A DNA stretch of 64,000 nt from Prorocentrum cordatum (GCA_963575745.1 CAUYUJ010019604.1:544776-608775), one strand, 5' to 3'. Shown: positions 42,091 through 51,850, counted from the first letter of the stretch. A program made the numbers and translations. Notes: generated by a model from the sequence alone, not told the origin.

Positions 42091-42135
42091 GACGCCTATG
42101 TGAGGGGCCTTGTTTGTGCACTCAACGTGCAAGGC
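42088..42135 (+). promoter_or_regulatory. In-frame TGA between ORF1 and ORF2 with downstream hairpin: candidate readthrough site
   Basis: CUU-UGA-GAC; the frame then stays open for 983 codons. A perfect 6-bp stem GCCTTG (42107-42112) / CAAGGC (42130-42135) starts 17 nt after the stop, with an alternative inner GCAC/GTGC pairing. ORF2 has no ATG before its essential Asn motif, which favours readthrough over re-initiation. Confidence 0.6.
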
Positions 42136-45042
42136 AAGTGGGCAGACGAGACCCTAATGCAAGCCAACCTAGATCTGCTCGAGCTGAAGTGCTGGGGCTT
42201 AATTTGTATCATAGAGGCGGATTTCAAAGGCTGCCTTCAAAACGATGGGCTTCTTCGCCCCGTTTTCAACGGCCACGCTTACTACCGTCATCATCCTGGC
42301 CCTGGGTGTAGGGCCATGGGCGTGCTTGTGCACAAATCTCTGAGAAAACGTGTGAAAGACATTGTCTGCGATTGGAGATCCATCCGCGTTGATCTTCGTC
42401 CTGACTGTCTCGATGGATGCCACCATCATGCCAGATCCTTTCTCTTCTCTCATCTTGCCCATGAATTTTTCCATGATTCTCTCAACTGCGCCATCCAACT
42501 CGGTCGATCCCGCCCTGTCGGGTCCACTCTCTCCTGGTTGGGGGACATGAACGCAGATCAAGGCAACGGAGACCAAAAATTTCGGTCGTTCTGCGAAGCC
42601 TGCTCCTACCTCGACCTCCATTGGTGCCCTCTCAGGTTTCAGGAGACTTCCATGCAATTCACAAGGAAGCCCGACGGTGAACAGGCGATCTCCCAAGCCA
42701 ACAGCACGATCGACCACATTGCTCTTGCCAGGGGCGATCTATCTTCCGACTGCTTCGCCTGCTGGGCGGGCGTCCCTGGGGACCATGCCCTCATCGGATG
42801 TGATATCCTGGCCTTTCCTCAGCGGGCCCTTAAGAGAAGGCCGCTCCTTTGGACCCCTACAAACATTTTGGAGGTCAGGAAGATCGCCCAGGGTCTTTTT
42901 CCCGAATCAGCGGAACTTACTCGTCTAAATGATGAAGAACAGCCTGATTCATGTGCGGTAAGGTATCACGATCCCAGGGACCTTACTCTCTCCTTCGATT
43001 TCTGGGAAAACATGTTGGGACAGGTGTATGAAGCGACTCAGGCCCTCCCTAGGAGCTTTAGGAGATTTGCTGAAGAGCCATTTTGGGTCAAGAGTCTCAG
43101 GACACGGTTCAACTCCGAACTTAACGAAGCTTCGAGGGTCGCCTTGGGTCAGCTCCTCTTGAAAGCACTCAAGATAACGAAAGTTCAGCGTGAACTGGCT
43201 CAGGTTGCGCTCAACGCCTCTCAAGGAAAACGAGTCTGGGCTTCACGCAAGTCTCTTCTTCCCGTTTTGGGTTTCTGCGTTGATCAAGTCAAGATTTTTG
43301 AAGTGGATCGCTGTACCACACTGGTTGCGGAAGAATATAGAGAGAGGTGGGGACTCTCAGACTCGGAGCGCCAGGAGGACACTGCCTGGCTTCGATCCTT
43401 GGGTTTTTTCAATTTCTACGACGACCCCATCATCCCGTCCTTGCTGGAGGACGCGTTGGACGACATCAAGGCCCCCCGAAAAATTGACACTGAGCTTTCC
43501 TGCACGGCTGTCATAAAAGTTTCGGGCTGGTCCCAAAGGCTCACGGGGTGTATACAAGCCTGCTTAGGCGACCCTGAATTCTGGAACGACGTCACACTCG
43601 GGGGCCACCTGGGTAACAAGATCAAGGGTTTTGGAACCCCTTCTCAAACTAGAGTTGTTATTCCTCAGCCTGCTATTGCCAAGATTGGGCACGCATATGT
43701 GGCGAAGGCCATTCTTCCAGTTCTGGATTCATACACTGACTCCAAAGGTCTCAAGGGCCTGATTTTTGGGCTAAGCAAAGGTGGTCAATTACAAGAGCTC
43801 CACACGAGTGTCTACCACATTTTAGAATATGGGCGAGATCACTTCAACAAAGGAATGGTTGGGATTACCGATATCAAAGCTCACCACGATCAGATTCGTT
43901 ACGGAATGGTTTTACGGAGCTTATTGGGACGGGGAGTCCCTTTTTTCTTAGCAGTGGGCTGCATCAGGCTGCACAGGAACCCTCGAGTTTCCATTTCTCT
44001 TATGGACTCAAACACTGGGCTTATCCAAAGAGACCGTGGGTTGATGCAAGGAGCTGGGACAGCATGCATTCTGGCGCGCGTTTCGGTGGAAGATTGCTTC
44101 GCCTCCACTTTGGAGAAGATTACACATTCTTCTTTGGGAATCTCCATTCGCTGCGAGCAGTTGGGATTTGACTTCAGGATTGCTCTTCTCAGCTGGTCAG
44201 ACAACATTTTTATAGTGGCTTCCTCGGAACAGGATCTTGCAACTCTGACCGCCCTAGTAGAGTCGGAGTTATGGAATGAACATCGGCTTAGGCTCAAAGA
44301 CGATCGGGAAATCCTTCCGGCTTATCCTTACCACTTTCAAGAATACAAGTGGTCTGACCCCTTCGGGAAAACATGGTCTGTGGTACCGGAGGCCAAGGTG
44401 CTTGGCCCTGTTCTCACTGCCACTGGCTCCTGCCACGAAGATGTCAAGCGGGGTATCTCGCAGATCAACAAAGCCTTTTGGGCTAACAGTAAATTCTTGA
44501 TTAACGAGCATATCCCCATGTCTAAACGTCTCTCTAAACTGAACTGCATGGCGGGAGGGATTATACGATCCAGAGGTGCTGCCTGGGTACCCTGTAAGAC
44601 GACGGCGGACTTGATTACCAAGGCACAGAATCAATGTATCAGGATCATGTTAAAACTCAAAAGGCTCCCAGGGGAATCTCCAGAACAATTTAGTTTACGC
44701 AGAAATCGTAAAACCAAGGGGTTCAAAGAAGTTTCTTGGGCTATTTTCCATTTGGACTCTGCCATCAGTTGGGTTTCACACATGCAAAGACATCCAGAAG
44801 ATTTTTCGTCGAGGCTGTTTCAATATTGCAAGCATTGGGTTACTCAGAATCGCTCCTTTGACCACTCTGGTGGCAGCCGTGCCCACTCCCGCTCGCATAG
44901 GGGGTACGTTTTCAGGTACGATAAGGATGCCTGGACCACCTTATTTTCTCCGCAGGGTTCCAGGGACAAAAAGTTTCGTCTTGGCCTCGCCAAAGAAATG
45001 CTCGATTGGGTTCGGCAATCGCCTCACTTTCGCCTTCAGTAG
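42091..45042 (+). CDS. Element B ORF2: APE endonuclease and reverse transcriptase
   Basis: Open from the ORF1 TGA to TAG 45040-45042; the first residues are DAYVRGLVCALNVQGKWADE. A GTG at 42100 is the only start-like codon ahead of the LNVQGK motif. Residues below count from that GTG. Endonuclease: Asn8, IIEADF near 39, GDMN at 148-151, STIDHI at 202-207 and GDHAL at 227-231, all typical. RT: motif A DIKAHHDQIRYG (Asp591 and Asp597), LMQGAGTACILARV (motif B) and the active-site box SWSDNIFIV (W699-S700-D701-N702). The box has Asn in place of the second Asp of YxDD. The C-terminus is basic, with no zinc motif or RNase H seen. About 980 aa is normal for a LINE ORF2. Confidence 0.88.
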   Translation, partial: DAYVRGLVCALNVQGKWADETLMQANLDLLELKCWGLICIIEADFKGCLQNDGLLRPVFNGHAYYRHHPGPGCRAMGVLVHKSLRKRVKDIVCDWRSIRVDLRPDCLDGCHHHARSFLFSHLAHEFFHDSLNCAIQLGRSRPVGSTLSWLGDMNADQGNGDQKFRSFCEACSYLDLHWCPLRFQETSMQFTRKPDGEQAISQANSTIDHIALARGDLSSDCFACWAGVPGDHALIGCDILAFPQRALKRRPLLWTPTNILEVRKIAQGLFPESAELTRLNDEEQPDSCAVRYHDPRDLTLSFDFWENMLGQVYEATQALPRSFRRFAEEPFWVKSLRTRFNSELNEASRVALGQLLLKALKITKVQRELAQVALNASQGKRVWASRKSLLPVLGFCVDQVKIFEVDRCTTLVAEEYRERWGLSDSERQEDTAWLRSLGFFNFYDDPIIPSLLEDALDDIKAPRKIDTELSCTAVIKVSGWSQRLTGCIQACLGDPEFWNDVTLGGHLGNKIKGFGTPSQTRVVIPQPAIAKIGHAYVAKAILPVLDSYTDSKGLKGLIFGLSKGGQLQELHTSVYHILEYGRDHFNKGMVGITDIKAHHDQIRYGMVLRSLLGRGVPFFLAVGCIRLHRNPRVSISLMDSNTGLIQRDRGLMQGAGTACILARVSVEDCFASTLEKITHSSLGISIRCEQLGFDFRIALLSWSDNIFIVASSEQDLATLTALVESELWNEHRLRLKDDREILPAYPYHFQEYKWSDPFGKTWSVVPEAKVLGPVLTATGSCHEDVKRGISQINKAFWANSKFLINEHIPMSKRLSKLNCMAGGIIRSRGAAWVPCKTTADLITKAQNQCIRIMLKLKRLPGESPEQFSLRRNRKTKGFKEVSWAIFHLDSAISWVSHMQRHPEDFSSRLFQYCKHWVTQNRSFDHSGGSRAHSRSHRGYVFRYDKDAWTTLFSPQGSRDKKFRLGLAKEMLDWVRQSPHFRLQ

Positions 45043-45239
45043 CCATCGGCTCGGTCTGGTGCATCCAGGCACACTTCGGTATCGCACTGCGCCCATTGGG
45101 GCTCTTTACTTTCACCACGGACTCCCTTTACTCTCAGGACCTGGATTGGACTGGGAAACAGATTCAGCCAACTATCCCTCTTTTCTTTGGCTTCGACCGC
45201 CACGCCTTAGATCGTTGGGCTCGCAATCGTCAGGTCAAG

Positions 45240-46310
45240 ATGGAAGCGAAACCCATTCTCACATCGAACGATAAGAAAATCAAGTTGCAGAAGAAGCTCG
45301 AACAGAAGAAGGAGGATCAAGCGAGGTCAGTAGAGTTCAAGAATCAGGAACTCAAAGCAAAGGCATCCTCTAGCGCTGGCCCTCGCGAAGCAAGGACTCT
45401 CCCCACCCCACCTCCTGCACCTGTGCGCAGGGGAAATTCGGCCTCTCGGAGCCGTTCGCCGATAGCTAGGAAGATGCAGTACTCAATTGGGTTCAAGAAA
45501 CAACCGCAGGGCGGCGGGTCTGGGGCAAAGCCCGATCCGGATGATATCCTGCCTGAGACGCAGGACTATCGTGGGGAAACACCTGTCAAACCAGCGGGCG
45601 GCACTACTTGGGAAGTGCCGTCTTCGGACTCTCCAGGCTCCAGGAGTTCATCCTCTGGCTCTGAAGCAGAAGTCGACTCGCCTGACCGAAAGTCACAGCC
45701 TGTTTCGAAGAGCTGGGAACAAGATAAGAAGCCCTGGATCAGCAAGTTGGGTCCTCCAATTCTGAAGTCACAGTTGGAGTATGATCATTCGGGGTGCCCA
45801 ATTTTCGCCCCAAAGGGCGGCACTGACCATACCAGCTCAAGGCGCTATATTATGGTTTTCGTTCCTCAGCTCACAGGCCTGAACACTGTCAAGGCAAAGG
45901 TCGGAGAGCACTTCCAAATCATTACTGTTCGAGAGCTCACTCCTTTCATCATCGACAATCAAGGTCCACTGATTTCGGAAAGCATCCCAGTTTTGGGTGA
46001 GCACGGCTATCTTACCACCAGGGACGTTACGAAGATCCTCTGGCACTTTGGGCTCAACACGTTTCGCTCCAAGGACATTTACTTGTTTAACGCGAGGTTT
46101 TACACCAAAGAAGCGTCCATTGGCCCTGAGGTCTGTCCCAAGAAGGAGAGGCTACACGATAAATCTCAGATCTTCGCGGGCAGCTGTATTGTGGCACTCC
46201 TCTACGTCAAGGACTCGTATGAAGACGTTGGTGATCTTATAACGGTGGAGACTGGAAACGGTGCCACTGTTAGGTGCCACTTGCTCTGCAAACCTCGTTT
46301 CCTGATGTGA
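45240..46310 (+). CDS. Element B ORF3, unknown function (356 aa)
   Basis: Start chosen at ATG 45240 (MEAKPILTSNDKKIKLQKKL); the frame is open 78 codons further upstream, but only with non-ATG starts and overlapping the end of ORF2. Residues of roughly 5-40 are a Lys/Glu-rich helix. Residues of roughly 50-165 are Pro/Ser/Arg-rich and disordered, with SRSRSP. Residues of roughly 185-355 look globular (SSRRYIMVFVPQLTGLNTVK, then LISESIPVLGEHGYLTTRDV, VTKILWHFGLNTF). No family recognised. A basic, disordered N-terminus with a folded C-terminus would suit a nucleic-acid-binding accessory protein; this is a guess. Confidence 0.7.
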   Translation: MEAKPILTSNDKKIKLQKKLEQKKEDQARSVEFKNQELKAKASSSAGPREARTLPTPPPAPVRRGNSASRSRSPIARKMQYSIGFKKQPQGGGSGAKPDPDDILPETQDYRGETPVKPAGGTTWEVPSSDSPGSRSSSSGSEAEVDSPDRKSQPVSKSWEQDKKPWISKLGPPILKSQLEYDHSGCPIFAPKGGTDHTSSRRYIMVFVPQLTGLNTVKAKVGEHFQIITVRELTPFIIDNQGPLISESIPVLGEHGYLTTRDVTKILWHFGLNTFRSKDIYLFNARFYTKEASIGPEVCPKKERLHDKSQIFAGSCIVALLYVKDSYEDVGDLITVETGNGATVRCHLLCKPRFLM

Positions 46311-47038
46311 TCGAGGCAGCTCTGAAGATACAAACCAACTCCTCTTCTCGTTGGGTCATCAGTGTCCTTTTGGTTCAGATCTGGTTCAATTGGGGACGTC
46401 AGATTCTTCATCTGTGGCATGAATTAAGTTCTGTTCTTCTCAATTTCCGTCAGGGCCAAAGTAGTGGTGTCTTTCTTGTTTTGTCCACAGCCTTGACGGG
46501 CCCTCTCAACTGGGAACCGCCTTCTCCTTAGTTTGACTCGTCATTTCAGTCCAAATGGGTCAGCTGGGATCGTAAATGTCCTTACTTTGCCAAGTTTATG
46601 GCTTTCGTTTCAATATGGGAATGCTTGGGATCATGAGTTTCTCGGGGCATGTGGCCCACAGGTCATCTTGCAAAGACTGGGACTGCATCTTTTCTTATTC
46701 TTCTCGATTCAACTGACGGGGCTCAGTGGGGTTGTGGTACACCCTTGGTCCAAGCCCTCGTCGTTTCAAGTTCTTTCTTGGGATAGTTTGGTGGTCTGTC
46801 TACCTCTTCACCTCAGTACAAATGGGTTCGGCCTGGGATTGTTAATTCCGCCTTGCTGGCCAGGACTTTGACTGCCTTCCGTTCACTGATAAAGTGCATC
46901 TCTTTTCTCCATCACTCCATCTCTCGGCCCCTGTTTTTCTGTTGGCCTGTTTGGCATGATAGCTTTCTGTAGTCATTTTGGTTCAATTAGCATTGCACGT
47001 CTAGCCCCGACCTCTTCTCAAGTTTTGGGAACACACTC
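46311..47038 (+). other. Inter-ORF region of element B with internal repeats
   Basis: No convincing protein. Two diverged copies of a 35-40 bp word are seen: TTTCAGTCCAAATGGGTCAG (46545) and CCTCAGTACAAATGGGTTCG (46812), each followed by GCTGGGATCGT or CCTGGGATTGT. The word GGTTCAATTGGGG (46383) resembles the element ends. Confidence 0.5.
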
Positions 47039-47908
47039 ATGCTCGCCCCTCAGAGGGTTGTCAGGCCATGGAATTCAAAATCGCTCCAATGCTGTATCTT
47101 TGAGGCATGGGCATCAGTTTGCCCACGTGCACTGGCAATCGAAAGTTCCGAGATCGTTCCCTCGAATTCAGGATCGTACTGCCCACGAAGATGTGTCACA
47201 CTTCACATGTACGAGAAGGGACGCGAATTCGAGATACCTCTGAGACAGCTATGGAATCTCTTTGAGGCCTTTTTCTCTAGTAAGGCTTGCAAAGACCTTA
47301 TTGGAATCGTGGGAATTGCAGTACGCTCTATGTCTTTTGTACAGATCAAGACAATGTCATACAAGGGCGCCGTGTTCTACGACAACCGATGGTCAGACCC
47401 TGGGAATTTCATCTACACTATCTGGTGGAACATTTGGGGCCAAATGGCCAGGTATCTTCAAAGGAGACAACCTACCCGTGCCTCGTACAAGCCCATGGAG
47501 GAGCTTCGATCAGTGGCGGGCCGTGTCACCGATGTACAGAGGATGGTCCGAGAGCGGTGGAACAGGGAGCCCGACACCTCCAGGTGGTTAGAGCTCATCG
47601 GAGACTTGATGGAGTTAGGCTTGGGAGTGGGGTATGTGGAGCCTGATCGGTTCTGGAACATCATTGAGGGGATTTCTCCCATCATCGGCTCCATTCGGTC
47701 TATTCTGATGTTTGCTGATCAACATGGGTCGTTCGCTCGGACTGGGAAGGACCGTCGCCTCTTCCGCGGCCCATGTGCTCCCCACACTAGGAAGTTTGCC
47801 GTGGCAATGTTCCACGGAATGCAAGTACACAAATTTAACGTGACGAAATCCTCTGAGGTTTGGGTATCATACCTGATGGCAGCCTCAGAGAACAGGCTCC
47901 AATATTAA
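47039..47908 (+). CDS. Element B ORF4, unknown function (289 aa, or 233 aa from the second ATG)
   Basis: ATG at 47039 opens the frame, but the first 56 residues look non-coding; ATG 47207 (MYEKGREFEIPLRQLWNLFE) is the likelier start. From there: AFFSSKACKDLIGIVGIAVR, IKTMSYKGAVFYDNRWSDPG, IYTIWWNIWGQMARYLQRRQ, VTDVQRMVRERWNREPDTSR and SIRSILMFADQHGSFART. Mixed alpha/beta composition with many Trp and Arg. Ends in TAA at 47908. Family not recognised. Confidence 0.65.
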   Translation: MLAPQRVVRPWNSKSLQCCIFEAWASVCPRALAIESSEIVPSNSGSYCPRRCVTLHMYEKGREFEIPLRQLWNLFEAFFSSKACKDLIGIVGIAVRSMSFVQIKTMSYKGAVFYDNRWSDPGNFIYTIWWNIWGQMARYLQRRQPTRASYKPMEELRSVAGRVTDVQRMVRERWNREPDTSRWLELIGDLMELGLGVGYVEPDRFWNIIEGISPIIGSIRSILMFADQHGSFARTGKDRRLFRGPCAPHTRKFAVAMFHGMQVHKFNVTKSSEVWVSYLMAASENRLQY

Positions 47909-48179
47909 TGGAGCGGGGTTTTGACTCCCCAACGGAATTCACTTTTGGTCTGTTTCAAGACCTCTTTGTGGTCTCTCTCCTTCTTTGCCTCCCGCCTTTG
48001 GGATTGGCTGACACCAGGAGATGTCACTTATGCGATTCTATCTGGGACCCGCCTGATCTCTGTGATCGTAGGGACACCGTGGCTTCGCAACAATCCCGCC
48101 CTCCTCGGTCTGCCTCTGCTGGGCCCTCTCTCGTTCCTTGCCCCTGTCGCCCCTGCAGTATCGGGCTCAAGATTTCGGT

Positions 48180-48506
48180 ATGCTACTTCCCAAGGCGTCC
48201 GACCCTCACGTCTACTTTCAGGGGAAACTTTGCAGGTCTAAACGCAAGATTTGCTTCTTATCCAAGCAAGACCTTGAAGCATTCTCTTTCTGCTCCACGT
48301 TGCTATTCCAAAGGGCGGTAAAGTTGCCAGCGCGATTCCTTATTCCCTCGGACCTAGGTGGTCCATACCTTACATATGACTGGTGCAAAATTCCGCTCTT
48401 CCAAGCGTGCCGGGACAGCGGCTTTAACAGACTGTATGTAAACGCCAGAGGACCCGACGAAAGGGCTCGGAGAGTTCCTTGGAAAGAATTGGCTGATGGT
48501 CAGTAG
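48180..48506 (+). CDS. Element B ORF5, unknown function (108 aa)
   Basis: From ATG 48180: MLLPKASDPHVYFQGKLCRS, KRKICFLSKQDLEAFSFCST and LPSDLGG-like AT-rich coding, ending WKELADGQ-TAG at 48504-48506. The frame is open 14 codons upstream with a TTG only. Small, basic, with a natural residue pattern. Its stop overlaps the ATG of ORF6. Not recognised. Confidence 0.55.
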   Translation: MLLPKASDPHVYFQGKLCRSKRKICFLSKQDLEAFSFCSTLLFQRAVKLPARFLIPSDLGGPYLTYDWCKIPLFQACRDSGFNRLYVNARGPDERARRVPWKELADGQ

Positions 48507-48822
48507 CCGTTTCGCCTCAAACCCTGGCGGTAGTCTTGTACGAAGCGGCTGGGAACTTCCATATAAAAGTCAGGGGATGGTCAAACGATGCCTGCCAGCC
48601 AAGCTGGAATCCAGGAAGCGTCTCAAGTGGTTTCAAGGTTCAGGTGGGATGTGGAACTACTGCGAAGAAGAAAAGGTCTACACCAAAGTCTGGTACACTG
48701 AGTACTATGACACCTGGTTCGATCCCGAATCGGGATGGCCTTACCCAGTGGTTTGGTACCTTTCGGACTATTGGTGGGATGGAGACTTCTTTGTGGAAAA
48801 GTGGCGTTGGAAGTATCCGTGA
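48496..48822 (+). CDS. Element B ORF6, Trp/Tyr-rich protein (108 aa)
   Basis: ATG 48496 lies inside the last codons of ORF5 (11-nt overlap), a layout seen where translation is coupled. The N-terminal half is basic (MVKRCLPAKLESRKRLKWFQ). The C-terminal half is extremely aromatic: EEEKVYTKVWYTEYYDTWFD and WPYPVVWYLSDYWWDGDFFV. Roughly a third of the last 58 residues are Trp or Tyr. Ends EKWRWKYP-TGA. Not recognised. Confidence 0.55.
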   Translation: MVSSRFASNPGGSLVRSGWELPYKSQGMVKRCLPAKLESRKRLKWFQGSGGMWNYCEEEKVYTKVWYTEYYDTWFDPESGWPYPVVWYLSDYWWDGDFFVEKWRWKYP

Positions 48823-49500
48823 TCACCATTCTGGGGATCTCTCAGTCCTTTTCTCTTGGCGTCTGCGGTGCATGGGCCTGCTGCCTTTGGAGGTCTCCTA
48901 GTCTCACTTCAATCCCCTCGCATGTCCTTCAACATCGATAGTGGGCAAAATACAAACCATAAACACCCACTGCATCTCGCGTCGCACTTGCTTGAATTCA
49001 ATTATCTCACATGGCTTGGTTCACCTGGAGTGGGTCTTCACAGTTGGGCTCACTCGACTACAGTTATAATTTTGTATGCCTCCATATCTTCTGGGTCACT
49101 GCGTGTTTGGGACATTCAGTTCAATGTCTAGTCTTCTTTCATCACCTTTATTGGATTGGGTTATCACTTACGTTTTTTGGGTTTCAAGGGACTCAATGAA
49201 AGTTCTCTTCACCTCACTTCCTGATTTGCGCAAGTCAAGCAAGGTATTCGAGTTACTCAAGTTACTGGAGCTACTCAAGTCACTCAAGATATTTCGAACA
49301 ATCAAGCATCATCCTTCACCTTGTATTGCGTTTCTCATTGCTCACACCTTTACTCAGAGTGGGTGGGTTTTATTCAGTATCCTGGGTTCAATTTAAGGTG
49401 GGATTTAATCATTCACGATTATTTGAGCATTACAGGTTTCAATCATAATTTCTGTCAGAATTGGACAGTTGGTTTACTCTCTTGATGGCGTTCAATATCA
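48823..49500 (+). other. 3' region of element B, no gene seen
   Basis: AT-richer, pyrimidine-rich sequence with short repeats (GTTACTGGAGCTACTCAAGT near 49260) and the end word TGGGTTCAATTTAAGGTGGG at 49383. Confidence 0.6.
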
Positions 49501-49916
49501 TGGACTTCAATCTTGGGCTGGGATTCTTCTTTGTTCTACCCCTCCTCTCTCGCTCCTCCCCGCTCCTCCCCGCTTCCCTCTTTCTCTACCGTACGCGCTT
49601 GGCGTATTGGTGGCTTCTCAGGTTTGTGTTTAGGGAGAACCGACCTTTCAAGGCGCGTCATCATCATCATCATCATCATCTTCAATGGGCTGCTCACGAC
49701 GTGGTATCTTCGCGCGAGGGCTCCTGGCCATGCGCGCCCACGTCGGCCGCGCCCTCCTCCTTCCCGCCCCCCCCCCCCCCCTTCCTGCCCCCTCCTGCGC
49801 GCGCCCGCGTCGCCCCGCGATGCAATGCGACGCCGGTTGCCCCGCGGGGCTCGGCGGGGCGCAATTTCGCGCGGCTCGTCGCTCGGGCGCGCCTGCATCT
49901 ACGCGCGCGCGAAGGG
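49501..49916. other. No gene seen
   Basis: CTCC-rich tract at 49540-49580, (CAT)n at 49660-49682, a C-run at 49768-49782 and GC-rich sequence. Confidence 0.6.
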
Positions 49917-50311
<395 letters not shown>

Positions 50312-50810
50312 CGCGCTATATGCGCGCAAGCGCAGTTTGTAATAGTGCGGTTTCTCTATCGCTGACCTCGCGTGTCCATCGCTATGCATGTTCATGTCCT
50401 TGTACATGTATTCGTTATATGTTTTCGCCCCGGGCCCCGCGCGCGCGGCGGTCGCCGCCCTCGGAGTTGGCGGGCGGGTCGGCGCGCCAGCCCGTCGCGC
50501 GGGGCAAGGGGGGGCGAGGCGCAGGGGGTGCCCGGGGCAAGCGGCGCTGCAGGCCTAGGCCACTGCCAGAGAAGCGCAGCGGCCTCGCTCGGCATTTGGC
50601 CCGCCAGTGGTCGCGGGGACGCGCGTCGCCGCGGCAGGTTGCCTGGGGCGCGCAACTGGGGCCGCCCAGCTGCGATCGCGCATCGCTCCCCCTGCGCGTT
50701 CCCTTATGCATTGCGATCGCTTCTGCGTTGTACTGCGCTTGATGTTAGCGCGGGGCGTCGCATGCCATTCAATATGTGCAATCTGGCTTCGTGCGCGTAT
50801 CTTCCAGGTT

Positions 50811-51121
50811 CAGCGCGCGGCGCAGCTCGCCTGCGACGACGCGAACGCATTTTCCCACGCGGTCCGCGAGATCCCCGGCTTGGAGATTCCGGCAAAGATC
50901 GGCGCGAGAGGGAGATGCCCCAACCACGCAAATACCGACCTGGCCAAGATCATGCCAGAAGCGAAGTTTCCGCAGCCTTTCAATGTTGAAGTGCCCCGCG
51001 CAACTCCGAAGCAGGGCATCTTCGCAGATCGCCCGTTACTCCCGCGCGAGATGTTCGCATCCTTGCACGGGAACTACAAGTGCACTGGCAGAAGTTCATA
51101 TGCCCAGATGTCGGGGACCCA
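50811..51121 (+). CDS. Possible internal coding exon
   Basis: Preceded by a splice-acceptor-like TATCTTCCAG and followed by CAG-GTAGCG. The frame reads VQRAAQLACDDANAFSHAVR, EIPGLEIPAKIGARGRCPNH, TDLAKIMPEAKFPQPFNVEV, then FADRPLLPREMFASLHGNYK. Natural composition, no repeats. Function unknown; flanking sequence is GC-rich and non-protein-like. Confidence 0.4.
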
Positions 51122-51800
51122 GGTAGCGCGAAAGCTATGCGGGGGGAGGGGGGGCGGCGGGGGGGGGCAAGGCCGCGCGGAAGGCGAGGCGCTGCGTCGC
51201 GGGATCCATGTATGCTTTCCAACATGTAACGGGGTGCATGCATCTAACTCCCCGTCCTTTTTTTCTCCGCGCCTTTTCCCGTGCGCGTTTCGTCTCGCGC
51301 GTTATCTCGTGGGTTCGGGCTCGCCTGTGTCTTTCGAGCCCTGCCAGGGGCCCTCGCATGTCTGGGGCGACGTCGACAGTCGCCCCATCATGGCGAGAGG
51401 CCGCCCGCCGAGGGCGGTCCCAGGTTACGCGGCGCGAGCCATCCCCATATCGATTCACGGGGGTGGAGTTCCAGTCGCAGGCGTCAGCGCGTGCTGGTCC
51501 GAGAGTCTCGACGTCTTAAATTGGAGGGGCATCGTGGCCGGGCCAGGCGACGCATTGGATACGTGCATTTTGACTTCCACCTTATTCAAGCAGCAAGTTG
51601 CGAACGCGTGCTGCGCCAAGAAGATGGCGAACATATGGGAAACTATGCAGTGGCCGTCGCATGCTTGGCGGGGAGTGGCCTACTAGGGGGCCTGATGGCG
51701 GGGAGCGGCCTACTAGGGGGCCTGATAACGAGGGGCTACACGATCCTCGCGACGGCGCGCCCTTGGCGGGGGGATTCAGGGCATTCGCGTTCTTATCGAG
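51122..51800. other. No gene seen
   Basis: G-rich runs near 51139-51175, mixed sequence, and a direct repeat of a 28-bp word (GGGGAGTGGCCTACTAGGGG / GGGGAGCGGCCTACTAGGGG) at 51670-51722. Confidence 0.6.
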
Positions 51801-51805
51801 AGAAT

Positions 51806-51850
51806 TCTTGACGCTTCGCGCATCCCCACCAGCCCATCCAGAAACGACGC
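51806..51850. repeat. 45-bp conserved word D, copy 1
   Basis: TTGACGCTTCGCGCATCCCC followed by ACCAGCCCATCCAGAAACGA. The same word with two changes is at 60839-60885. Both copies are followed within about 0.4 kb by CTCTTGGGGCC arrays. Confidence 0.85.

Larger units (their letters stand above)
40861..49500 (+). mobile_element. Element B: compact six-ORF non-LTR retroelement
   Basis: About 8.6 kb of clearly less GC-rich sequence between GC-rich flanks. All ORFs are on the plus strand: ORF1 (coiled coil), ORF2 (APE endonuclease plus RT), then ORF3-ORF6 of unknown function. Both ends carry a similar word: TGGGTTCAATCAGTGGGATT near 40886 and TGGGTTCAATTTAAGGTGGG near 49383. No LTR, integrase or poly-A tail was seen, and target-site duplications could not be defined. 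Frames are intact, so the copy may be young or selected. Confidence 0.8.
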
